Below, piece after piece: positions 1-9,349 of a DNA stretch of 64,000 bases. Each line of letters begins with the position of its first letter. The stretch's first letter is position 1. This DNA is from Paenisporosarcina antarctica (GTDB lineage: Bacteria; Bacillota; Bacilli; Bacillales_A; Planococcaceae). The stretch lies in the NCBI RefSeq assembly GCF_004367585.1, contig NZ_CP038015.1, positions 840,001 to 904,000 on the forward strand, read 5' to 3'. The position numbers and the translations under genes were made by a program. The notes beneath the pieces are model-generated. The model saw only the letters and a list, made by a program, of their open reading frames with translations, was not told the origin of the DNA and made no database searches.

Positions 1-201
1 TGGATAAAACGACATTGAAAGCAACAAACATTCAAGTAATTCATTTTTAATAAGTTCAATCTTATTATATGACTAATTGAGGGTTTCAAGCTGCGAGTAG
101 TTCGAGGAAGTGAGCGAATGAACAGCGGAGCGTACTTCGGTACGTGAGCATGTGAATGAACGAAACTGACGAAGAAATACGAAGTAGATTGGAAGCCGAA
201 T
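1..201 (+). other. 3' part of the 16S-23S internal transcribed spacer
   Basis: This is the spacer immediately before the 23S rRNA gene. Positions 2-22 are complementary to 3141-3162 beyond the 23S 3' end, forming the long stem that RNase III cleaves to release pre-23S RNA. Positions about 85-190 hold a hairpin-rich element (CGTAC-TTCG-GTACG core) that recurs in a tRNA spacer downstream. No tRNA-Ile or tRNA-Ala gene lies in the visible part; the 16S gene is outside the window. Confidence 0.85.
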
Positions 202-3127
<2,926 letters not shown>

Positions 3128-3140
3128 ACAAATATGAATG

Positions 3141-3163
3141 GCTTTCAATGACCCGTTTATCCA
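3141..3163 (+). other. Right arm of the 23S precursor processing stem
   Basis: GCTTTCAATG followed by TTATCCA pairs with the start of the window (GGATAAAAC...CATTGAAAGC, 2-22), enclosing the whole 23S gene. This is the expected substrate for RNase III or Mini-III maturation. Seen directly as sequence complementarity; the enzyme role is general knowledge. Confidence 0.8.
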
Positions 3164-3253
3164 GTTTTGAGCGAATAAAAGTATTTTTTACTAGAAACGC
3201 TTGTAAAATCTGTGAGACTTGGTATAATAAATCTTGTCTTTAAAAACAATTAG

Positions 3254-3370
3254 TCTAGTGGTAATGGCAAAGAGGTCACACCCGTTCCCATACCGAACAC
3301 GGAAGTTAAGTTCTTTTGCGCCGATGGTAGTTGGGGGTCTCCCCCTGTGAGAGTAGGACGTCGCTAGGCA
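3254..3370 (+). rRNA. rrf: 5S ribosomal RNA
   Basis: Contains the conserved 5S core (GAGGTCACACCCGTTCCCAT, CCGAACACGGAAGTTAAG, GAGAGTAGGACGTCGC). Length is about 117 nt. The terminal helix pairs the first and last bases with several G-U pairs. It follows 23S by about 125 bp and precedes the tRNA-Asn gene by 12 bp, so it is part of the same transcript. Confidence 0.96.
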
Positions 3371-3382
3371 ATATATTATTTT

Positions 3383-3458
3383 TCCGAAGTAGCTCAGTTG
3401 GTAGAGCACCGCACTGTTAATGCGATGGTCGTAGGTTCGAGTCCTACCTTCGGAGCCA
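3383..3458 (+). tRNA. tRNA-Asn (GTT)
   Basis: Cloverleaf with 7-bp acceptor TCCGAAG/CTTCGGA, anticodon GTT and encoded CCA. First gene of the rRNA-linked tRNA array. Confidence 0.97.
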
Positions 3459-3462
3459 TATT

Positions 3463-3554
3463 GGGGAGCTGTCCGAGTGGCCGAAGGAGCACGATTGGAA
3501 TTCGTGTAGGCGGGTTAAACTGTCTCAAGGGTTCAAATCCCTTGCTCTCCGCCA
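3463..3554 (+). tRNA. tRNA-Ser (GGA)
   Basis: Class II tRNA with a long variable arm (92 nt with CCA), anticodon loop TTGGAAT, anticodon GGA, CCA encoded. The acceptor stem has one G-T pair. Confidence 0.97.
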
Positions 3555-3574
3555 GTAACTTTCTCAATTAATAT

Positions 3575-3649
3575 GGCCCCTTGGTCAAGCGGTTAAGACA
3601 CCGCCCTTTCACGGCGGTAACACGGGTTCGATTCCCGTAGGGGTCACCA
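3575..3649 (+). tRNA. tRNA-Glu (TTC)
   Basis: Acceptor GGCCCCT/AGGGGTC with one G-T pair, anticodon TTC, CCA encoded. The following 170-bp spacer (3650-3819) holds no gene, only two short inverted repeats around CGTCCTGTG and CATCCTGTG. Confidence 0.97.
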
Positions 3650-3819
3650 ATTTCTTTTTACGTAACTTTAACCAGTATGTAAAGAGAATCAAAAGCAAGT
3701 AGTTCTAGGCAACGATCTAGAGGTACTTCTACTAAAATCGCCACGTCCTGTGGCAACGTAGAAGTCAGCACATCCTGTGCAAGCGACAACGAAATGCACA
3801 GCTTTTCATTCTTTTTAAC

Positions 3820-3895
3820 GGAGGATTAGCTCAGCTGGGAGAGCATCTGCCTTACAAGCAGAGGGTCGGCGGTTCGAGCCCGTCATCCTCCACCA
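3820..3895 (+). tRNA. tRNA-Val (TAC)
   Basis: Acceptor GGAGGAT/ATCCTCC, anticodon TAC, CCA encoded, standard 76-nt cloverleaf. Confidence 0.97.
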
Positions 3896-3979
3896 TTACA
3901 TTATTTACACTATTGAAACTCTCTTAAGAATTCGCGAGGGTGTAGCAACGAGTCGTACGAAGACGCAAGCGAAGCATGG

Positions 3980-4115
<136 letters not shown>

Positions 4116-4269
4116 AATCTTGAAATGAATAACATCGACAGTGACAAAAATCGGTGAACAAAAAAACACTACGCATGCTAAAGTGAAATTTAGCTTTCTA
4201 TAAAAAAACCGCGAAGGCGTCAACTAAGTCATAAGCGTTTTATTATAGTGTTTATAACAATAATATTAT

Positions 4270-4347
<78 letters not shown>

Positions 4348-4349
4348 AT

Positions 4350-4425
4350 GGTCCCGTGGTGTAGCGGTTAACATGCCTGCCTGTCACGCAGGAGATCGCC
4401 GGTTCGATCCCGGTCGGGACCGCCA
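4350..4425 (+). tRNA. tRNA-Asp (GTC)
   Basis: Acceptor GGTCCCG/CGGGACC, anticodon GTC, CCA encoded. It begins 3 bp after the second fMet gene. Confidence 0.97.
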
Positions 4426-4464
4426 TTTTTATGAAGTATTAAGAATTGGAATAAGCAAAGAAAA

Positions 4465-4550
4465 TCGAAGACGCAAAATGAGTGAGTGAAAGAGTGTACT
4501 AACGTACGTGATTGAATGAGCGAATGAAGCTGACAAAGAGATTCGAAACT
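4465..4550 (+). repeat. Repeat element shared with the 16S-23S spacer (85-190)
   Basis: The tRNA-Asp to tRNA-Phe spacer contains GTACTAACGTACGTGA followed by ...GAATGAGCGAATGAAGCTGAC and GATTCGAA. The ITS contains GTACTTCGGTACGTGA followed by GAATGAACGAAACTGACG and ATACGAAG. Both have a central GTAC-N4-GTAC hairpin and a similar right flank, so they look like two diverged copies of one non-coding element of about 90-100 bp. Confidence 0.65.
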
Positions 4551-4567
4551 TAGTGCAATTCGACAGT

Positions 4568-4643
4568 GGCTCAGTAGCTCAGTCGGTAGAGCAAAGGACT
4601 GAAAATCCTTGTGTCGGCGGTTCGATTCCGTCCTGAGCCACCA
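4568..4643 (+). tRNA. tRNA-Phe (GAA)
   Basis: Acceptor GGCTCAG/CTGAGCC, anticodon GAA, CCA encoded. Confidence 0.97.
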
Positions 4644-4661
4644 TTATTTTTTAAACACCGT

Positions 4662-4737
<76 letters not shown>

Positions 4738-4747
4738 TCTTCAATTT

Positions 4748-4831
4748 GGAGGGGTAGTGAAGTGGCTAAACACGACGGACTGTAAATCCGTTCCTTCGGG
4801 TTCGGCGGTTCGAATCCGCCCCCCTCCACCA
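4748..4831 (+). tRNA. tRNA-Tyr (GTA)
   Basis: Class II bacterial tRNA-Tyr with long variable arm (84 nt), acceptor GGAGGGG/CCCCTCC, anticodon GTA, CCA encoded. Confidence 0.97.
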
Positions 4832-4838
4832 TTATCTT

Positions 4839-4912
4839 AGGGGCATAGTTTAACGGTAGAACTAAGGTCTCCAAAACCTTCAATGTGGGTTCGATTCCTA
4901 CTGCCCCTGCCA
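4839..4912 (+). tRNA. tRNA-Trp (CCA)
   Basis: Acceptor AGGGGCA/TGCCCCT, anticodon loop CTCCAAA, anticodon CCA, 3' CCA encoded. Confidence 0.96.
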
Positions 4913-4942
4913 ATTTTAAATTTAATATAAATTTCATATTAT

Positions 4943-5019
4943 GGCGGGCGTGGCGAAGTGGTTAACGCACCGGATTGTGATTCCGGCACTCGGGGGTTCA
5001 ATTCCCCTCGTTCGCCCCA
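4943..5019 (+). tRNA. tRNA-His (GTG), copy 1
   Basis: It has the extra 5' G (position -1) paired with C73 that is typical of bacterial tRNA-His, anticodon GTG and encoded CCA. It is identical to the gene starting 120 bp downstream. Confidence 0.96.
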
Positions 5020-5062
5020 TTTTTTTAACTTAAATTCAATATCAATATCAATATTATATTGT

Positions 5063-5139
5063 GGCGGGCGTGGCGAAGTGGTTAACGCACCGGATTGTGA
5101 TTCCGGCACTCGGGGGTTCAATTCCCCTCGTTCGCCCCA
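5063..5139 (+). tRNA. tRNA-His (GTG), copy 2
   Basis: Exact duplicate of the tRNA-His gene at 4943-5019. The intervening spacers are AT-rich and similar only in composition, so the duplication appears limited to the tRNA plus its immediate edges. Confidence 0.96.
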
Positions 5140-5148
5140 TATTACTAA

Positions 5149-5220
5149 TGGGGTATAGCCAAGCGGTAAGGCAACGGATTTTGATTCCGTCACGCCCTGG
5201 TTCGAATCCAGGTTCCCCAA
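5149..5220 (+). tRNA. tRNA-Gln (TTG), CCA not encoded
   Basis: Cloverleaf with anticodon TTG. The 3' CCA is absent from the gene (the discriminator A at 5220 is followed by TAT), so it must be added by the CCA-adding enzyme. The acceptor stem contains a T-T mismatch between positions 6 and 67 (5154 and 5214). Confidence 0.93.
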
Positions 5221-5227
5221 TATTATT

Positions 5228-5302
5228 GCGGAAGTAGTTCAGTGGTAGAACACCACCTTGCCAAGGTGGGGGTCGCGAGTTCGAACCTCGTCTTCCGCTC
5301 CA
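5228..5302 (+). tRNA. tRNA-Gly (GCC)
   Basis: Acceptor GCGGAAG/CTTCCGC, anticodon GCC, CCA encoded. Confidence 0.97.
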
Positions 5303-5312
5303 TTTTTATTAT

Positions 5313-5386
5313 GGCGGCATAGCCAAGTGGTAAGGCACAGGTCTGCAACACCTCTACCACCGGTTCAAATCCGGTTGCCGCCTCCA
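5313..5386 (+). tRNA. tRNA-Cys (GCA)
   Basis: Acceptor GGCGGCA/TGCCGCC, anticodon GCA, CCA encoded. Confidence 0.97.
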
Positions 5387-5417
5387 TAATATTTTTAAAG
5401 TCTGCATTTATTATTTT

Positions 5418-5498
5418 GCCCGAGTGGTGGAATGGCAGACACGCCGCACTCAAAATGCGGTGCCGTAAGGCGTGCCAGTTCGAGTCTGGCCTCGGGTA
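5418..5498 (+). tRNA. tRNA-Leu (CAA), CCA not encoded
   Basis: Class II tRNA with variable arm, anticodon loop CTCAAAA, anticodon CAA reading UUG. The 3' end is A followed by TCA, so CCA is not encoded. It is the last gene of the array and is followed by a terminator. Confidence 0.94.
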
Positions 5499-5505
5499 TC
5501 ATTCG

Positions 5506-5542
5506 AAAAGCAGTATCTACTTAATGTAGATACTGCTTTTTT
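5506..5542 (+). terminator. Terminator of the rRNA-tRNA operon
   Basis: Stem AAGCAGTATCTAC / GTAGATACTGCTT with a 5-nt loop and a run of six T, 8 bp after tRNA-Leu. Confidence 0.93.
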
Positions 5543-5594
5543 GTATATTTTAAGAGGAACTGCAATTGTTAAGTAGAAGTACAATTGCGGGGAA

Positions 5595-5786
5595 TTATTT
5601 CTTATCATTATTTACGGGGTGATTGGGTTCTCGCTTAATGTTATTTTTGGCTGCTTCGTTTTGACCAACCGTATCCAAATCATCCGGACTTACATCGTGT
5701 CCAAAGCCAAATTCTTCACGATCTAATTTTGCCTTCTTCATATTTTTATTTTGTCTTTGCTGATTCCTTGTATTATTTGAAGTCAA
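5595..5786 (-). CDS. Small acid-soluble spore protein-like protein (gamma-type, tentative)
   Basis: A 63-residue, very hydrophilic protein rich in Asn, Lys, Asp and Glu with no membrane segment. The centre (EEFGFGHDVSPDDLDTVGQN then EAAKNN) resembles the repeat of gamma-type SASPs, where EF-x-x-E-T-x-V-x-x-V-x-x-QNA recurs; such proteins are amino-acid reserves in the spore core. The match is by eye and covers only one repeat, so the family call is uncertain. The start is TTG with a strong ribosome-binding site (GGAGGTG, 7 nt upstream). It converges with the rRNA operon terminator and is monocistronic. I found no clear sigma-G promoter. Confidence 0.5.
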   Translation of the reverse strand: MTSNNTRNQQRQNKNMKKAKLDREEFGFGHDVSPDDLDTVGQNEAAKNNIKREPNHPVNNDKK

Positions 5787-5866
5787 AGAAATTCACCTCC
5801 ATTTTCTAATAGCTTGTTCTGAATGAAAAGGTTTATTCTTCTTAACTTCTTTTTTTCTTTAAAATA

Positions 5867-5900
5867 ACAAAAAGGCTAAGCATATGCTTAGCCTTTTTGT
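5867..5900. terminator. Perfect 34-nt palindrome, bidirectional terminator-like
   Basis: ACAAAAAGGCTAAGCAT is followed directly by its exact reverse complement, with T-runs on both strands. It lies upstream of the SASP-like gene and before the first DUF5658 gene; no gene visibly ends here, so it may insulate the two transcription units. Confidence 0.75.
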
Positions 5901-6067
5901 GTGAGAAATACCATGGCTTATCAACCCAAATGACTTTATAAACGGCTTAATATATACCAACTGGTCCAATAAATAGAATTCCCCCTATTGGATTTTAGCC
6001 AATAACTGTTTAAGTAATCAAAATAATGACTACACTATTTTTATCAAAAAAGGCATTAGGTGATTAG

Positions 6068-6364
6068 ATGATTAGATCGGCATGGATGTTAGTACTATTG
6101 AATAGTTTGGATGGGATTGCAACATATGTTGGTGTTTCTTTATTAATTATAACTGAAGCCAATCCGTTATTGGCAGAATTAGATCCATTTAATATTCTCT
6201 TGATTAAATTGTACTTAAGCACTTTTCTAACAGTTTTTATATTACTACATCCTTTGCAACAGTTTGGAAGAGGGTTTAAATATCTCCTTAGTTTTGCCAA
6301 TGTGTGTTATTTAGGAGTATTTGTGAGTCATGCATTTTGGATTGGTGTAAGTATGGTGTACTAA
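6068..6364 (+). CDS. DUF5658 family membrane protein, copy A
   Basis: A 98-residue protein with about three predicted membrane helices (roughly residues 5-28, 40-62 and 72-95). The first helix carries L-N-S-L-D-G-I-A-T-Y-V-G and is followed by E-A-N-P-L-L, the signature I associate with DUF5658 proteins (acidic residue in helix 1, then E-x-N-P). Function is unknown. It is paralogous to the protein at 7344-7637: LNxxDGxxTYxG, ExNPxL, the IKxxLS segment, FGR and the final H-x-FW are shared. Start ATG with AGGTGA 4 nt upstream. The gene between the two paralogues is wrbA. Confidence 0.8.
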   Translation: MIRSAWMLVLLNSLDGIATYVGVSLLIITEANPLLAELDPFNILLIKLYLSTFLTVFILLHPLQQFGRGFKYLLSFANVCYLGVFVSHAFWIGVSMVY

Positions 6365-6490
6365 TGCTAATCATGAAAAAAATAGAATAAAAACTAATTT
6401 TTAAGGGGATAACGAAATAGTAACTGAAGTTAATTCGCATAGATTCTCTAATCGCTAAACTATTCATTCTAACAAAGGAGATGAAACCTA

Positions 6491-7102
6491 ATGACAAGTG
6501 TAAAATTAGCAGTAATATATTACAGCTCAACAGGTACTAACTATCAATTAGCTAAGTGGGCAGAAGATGGTGCAAAAGAAAACGGTGCTGAAGTAAAAGT
6601 ATTGAAGGTACCTGAAACAGCTCCACAAGAAGCGATAGATTCAAATCCTGCATGGAAAGCAAATATTGAAGCAACGAAAGATGTACCTGAGGTAACTGTA
6701 GATGATTTAGAATGGGCAGATGCCATTATTTTTAGTGTTCCAACACGTTTTGGAAACATGCCTGGACAAGTAAAGAATTTCTTAGATTCAACGGGAGGAC
6801 TTTGGTTTAAAGGGAAATTAGTTAATAAAGTTGTGAGTGCTATGACTTCTGCACAAAACCCTCATGGTGGACAGGAGATAACGACATTATCCCTCTATAC
6901 TACAATGTACCATTGGGGAGCGATTGTGGTTGCGCCTGGTTATACAGATCCTGTATTGTATGCTGCTGGAGGCAATCCTTATGGGACAAGCGTTTCTGTC
7001 GATCAAGATGGCAAAATGGTGGAGGATGTTCAAGGTGCAGTAAAACATCAAACAAAGCGAACCGTAACCGTAGCGGAATGGGTTAAAAAAGGAAATCAAT
7101 AA
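6491..7102 (+). CDS. wrbA: NAD(P)H:quinone oxidoreductase WrbA (flavodoxin-like)
   Basis: A 203-residue FMN-binding flavodoxin-fold enzyme that reduces quinones by two electrons in the cytoplasm, limiting semiquinone and superoxide formation. The N-terminal phosphate-binding loop is YYSSTGTNYQLAK (about residues 9-21). The family block PTRFGNMPGQVKNFLDSTGG (about 84-103) contacts FMN, and S-A-Q-N-P-H-G-G-Q-E (about 122-131) completes the site. Length matches the family (about 200). Start ATG with AAAGGAGATG upstream. It is followed by a strong terminator, so it is likely monocistronic or ends a unit with the upstream DUF5658 gene (126-bp gap). No regulatory site was recognised. Confidence 0.95.
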   Translation: MTSVKLAVIYYSSTGTNYQLAKWAEDGAKENGAEVKVLKVPETAPQEAIDSNPAWKANIEATKDVPEVTVDDLEWADAIIFSVPTRFGNMPGQVKNFLDSTGGLWFKGKLVNKVVSAMTSAQNPHGGQEITTLSLYTTMYHWGAIVVAPGYTDPVLYAAGGNPYGTSVSVDQDGKMVEDVQGAVKHQTKRTVTVAEWVKKGNQ

Positions 7103-7138
7103 TATGTAGGAATACATTCGTATAACATAAAAAAAGGC

Positions 7139-7178
7139 AGACTGTTAGAAGTTGTTCAACTTCTAACAGTCTTTTTAA
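7139..7178 (+). terminator. Terminator after wrbA
   Basis: Stem AGACTGTTAGAAGTTG / CAACTTCTAACAGTCT with a minimal loop, followed by TTTTTAATTT; on the minus side an A/T-rich tail also exists. Confidence 0.9.
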
Positions 7179-7343
7179 TTTAAACAATTTAAACTTAGTG
7201 AAAATGGAGGGGAATTCTTTTATCCAACAGTGTGAAAGAGCCTTTCCTTTTATCAGAGCATAGGAAGGGAATGAATTCCGAGTAAGTTTCCGATAATATG
7301 CATAACATATATAGATTTGATCCAAAACAAGGGGTGATTGATT

Positions 7344-7637
7344 TTGTCAATCTTGGCGATACTCATTGTGGTTCTTAATGCAGTGGATGGTGTGCTAACC
7401 TATATAGGTTTAAAGACTTCTCAGATGGTTGAGCTTAATCCAGTACTTAGAATGATGCAGCCTGAATCTGTTCTATTCATTAAAGTATTGCTGAGTGGTT
7501 TGCTGTGTTATATCATATATAAAAAAGGATTGATGAGATTTGGGAGGAAGCTTCGAATCCTTTTATGGATTGTAGTCATAATGTACACTAGTGTAATTAT
7601 TCTACATCTCTTTTGGTTAATTCCATTCTTGTTTTAA
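7344..7637 (+). CDS. DUF5658 family membrane protein, copy B
   Basis: About 97 residues, three predicted membrane helices. Helix 1 has V-L-N-A-V-D-G-V-L-T-Y-I-G followed by E-L-N-P-V-L, and the FGRKLR segment aligns with FGRGFK of the copy at 6068-6364, so the two are paralogues flanking wrbA. Function unknown. The TTG at 7344 is chosen because AAGGGGTGA ends 6 nt before it; an in-frame TTG at 7338 would leave no spacing. A 113-bp gap with a promoter and large palindrome separates it from the PAS-STAS gene. Confidence 0.78.
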   Translation: MSILAILIVVLNAVDGVLTYIGLKTSQMVELNPVLRMMQPESVLFIKVLLSGLLCYIIYKKGLMRFGRKLRILLWIVVIMYTSVIILHLFWLIPFLF

Positions 7638-7699
7638 TGGAAGAAAAGACTAAGAATCTATATATTTAAATGGATGATTGTAGTACACGATAAATCTAG

Positions 7700-7740
7700 T
7701 TGGATTTAAACTATTATTTATATATAATATAAATAATAGT
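7700..7740 (+). promoter_or_regulatory. Promoter overlapped by a 31-bp AT-rich palindrome
   Basis: TTGGAT (7700-7705), a 17-bp spacer and TATAAT (7723-7728) form a near-consensus sigma-A promoter. A perfect inverted repeat with 13-nt arms (ACTATTATTTATA / TATAAATAATAGT, 7710-7722 and 7728-7740, 5-nt centre) covers the -10 box and predicted start site and ends at the ribosome-binding site of the next gene. Position and symmetry suggest an operator; which protein binds is unknown. Confidence 0.7.
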
Positions 7741-7750
7741 GAGGGATAGG

Positions 7751-8524
7751 ATGAGTAAAATGAATGAAGTAGGAACAATACCGAATGAAATTTCAATGTT
7801 AAAAGCACTAAATAGTATTGGTGAGACTATTATTATTGCGGATAAACTGTTCCATATTAGATGGATGAATAGTAATGCTTCGGAGTTATTAACTTTGATT
7901 GCACCATTGTTCCAGTTACAAGACAGTCATGCCTTTATTGGATTAAGTATGGACTTCTTTCATCAGCGCCCTGAACATCAACAACGAGTTATGGGGAGTT
8001 TAAAGACTACATTGCGAACAAGAATTACAATTCGAAATCGTTTCGTTACTGATATAGTTGTTACACCTATAATGAACGACCTAAAAGAAATTGAAGGATA
8101 CGTTATTATGTTGATGGACGTAACCATAAAATCAGAAGAAGAAAAAAAGAAAGAAAAGTTAATTAAAGCACTCTCAATCCCCATTTTACATGTGTGGAAA
8201 AATACAATTGCATTGCCTTTAATTGGAGAGTTTGATGCAGAGCGAGCAGACTTACTCATTTCATCTGTGTTGATGGAATGTTCGACTCAACGTATCGAAT
8301 ATGTAATAATATCTTTAAGTGGACTAAGCGAGTTTGATCAAGAAGTTCAATTTTATATTCAGAAGTTGTATGATTGCTTAAAATTAATTGGTGCTAAATG
8401 CATATTGGTGGGAATCAGTCCCAAAATGGCTATTTCGATGGGGTCCCTTGAAAGAGATATCCCGACATACAGATCAACTTATGCTGGTTTGGAAGCTATT
8501 ATTGAGCAACAAAAGCATATCTAA
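7751..8524 (+). CDS. PAS-STAS domain protein, RsbR-like with both phospho-Thr positions replaced
   Basis: A 257-residue soluble protein. Residues about 17-125 look like a PAS-type sensory module and about 140-250 are a STAS domain like those of RsbR co-antagonists, which build the stressosome and control sigma-B. The diagnostic segments are L-P-L-I-G-E-F-D-A-E-R-A-D (154-166), I-I-S-L-S-G-L-S-E-F-D-Q and L-I-G-A-K-C-I-L-V-G-I. In RsbRA the two phosphorylated threonines are 34 residues apart in IDT and VDT; here the same positions are Ala163 and Gln197. It therefore cannot be controlled by RsbT-type phosphorylation in the usual way. Start ATG 7751 chosen because GAGGGA precedes it. It is monocistronic, with a palindromic promoter and a terminator. 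Confidence 0.8.
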   Translation: MSKMNEVGTIPNEISMLKALNSIGETIIIADKLFHIRWMNSNASELLTLIAPLFQLQDSHAFIGLSMDFFHQRPEHQQRVMGSLKTTLRTRITIRNRFVTDIVVTPIMNDLKEIEGYVIMLMDVTIKSEEEKKKEKLIKALSIPILHVWKNTIALPLIGEFDAERADLLISSVLMECSTQRIEYVIISLSGLSEFDQEVQFYIQKLYDCLKLIGAKCILVGISPKMAISMGSLERDIPTYRSTYAGLEAIIEQQKHI

Positions 8525-8526
8525 TC

Positions 8527-8558
8527 GAAAAACCGCTTCGCAAGAAGCGGTTTTTCAT
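8527..8558 (+). terminator. Terminator after the PAS-STAS gene
   Basis: Perfect stem GAAAAACCGCTTC / GAAGCGGTTTTTC with loop GCAA, directly after the stop codon; works on both strands. Confidence 0.93.
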
Positions 8559-8602
8559 TGTGCAATTGTAAATGAAAAGTCATATTAATAAGGTATCCCC
8601 AA

Positions 8603-9295
8603 TTAATTAATCAAAGCCTGTGAGTATTCTATATCTAAAATGACCGTTGAATAACTTCCACCGTTTACTTGTGCAAACATTTTCCCAGCGGAGTTCATTA
8701 GTTTTTCTGCATCTAAATTGGATATAGAAGGTTTCAAAAAGAATATTTGTAAGGCATTGTCGGTATTTTCACTAACTGACGTTCGGAGTGAATCTACAAA
8801 AGGACTACCAAAAGAACCTATTTCATCTTCGATAGATAAGATTCCATTTAAATAAATTTCTTGCCCGTTAATTCCTTTATGCATGGTTTCAGGTCCTCCA
8901 CATACGAACTTGATATCTCCTACTCCATGAGATAAATCATATATACCTATTGGAATTTCGTATTGAAGGGAGAAGAAATTATTTAGATCAACCGCACTAT
9001 TTACGGGTTGCAAATAGTTTTGATTTCGAATTCGGCGCATCATTGCTTCCATAGAAGGACGGTATCGACCTGGATCTGATCCAAACTTTTTCCACAAGGC
9101 TCTCCATTCAAAAATCCCTTGATAATCCGTTAATCTTTTATCTTGTAAATCAAAAAATAAATGTTCTTGATATAAATGCATGCGACCTTTTAGCATTTGA
9201 GGTGATTGTGAGACGACAAATTTGGTATAATGGTTAATGCCTATTTTAAAACGTTCATCAATTTTAAAAATAGATGGTTCGATTGAAATTTTCAT
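8603..9295 (-). CDS. Free-standing B3/4 (tRNA-binding/editing-type) domain protein
   Basis: A 230-residue protein resembling the B3/B4 domain of the phenylalanyl-tRNA synthetase beta subunit as found in stand-alone proteins of Bacillales. Visible blocks are Y-R-P-S-M-E-A-M-M-R-R (about 79-89), the S-A-V-D-L-N-N-F-F-S-L segment (about 99-109), P-I-G-I-Y-D-L (about 114-120) and G-Q-E-I-Y-L-N-G-I-L (about 144-153), in the order typical of the family. In synthetases this domain clears mischarged Tyr-tRNA; whether the free form edits aminoacyl-tRNA is not established. Divergent from queG with 54 bp between starts. GAAGGTG precedes the ATG. Confidence 0.8.
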   Translation of the reverse strand: MKISIEPSIFKIDERFKIGINHYTKFVVSQSPQMLKGRMHLYQEHLFFDLQDKRLTDYQGIFEWRALWKKFGSDPGRYRPSMEAMMRRIRNQNYLQPVNSAVDLNNFFSLQYEIPIGIYDLSHGVGDIKFVCGGPETMHKGINGQEIYLNGILSIEDEIGSFGSPFVDSLRTSVSENTDNALQIFFLKPSISNLDAEKLMNSAGKMFAQVNGGSYSTVILDIEYSQALIN

Positions 9296-9349
9296 GTTTA
9301 CACCTTCAAATCATTTTTTATTATTTTAGCACAAGGGGGGGAAGTTTTC

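Noticed and set aside
3650..3819. Short inverted repeats (CCACGTCCTGTGG, GCACATCCTGTGC) suggesting a CRISPR-like or REP array
   Set aside because: Only two non-identical units and no spacers; most likely spacer hairpins in the tRNA transcript.
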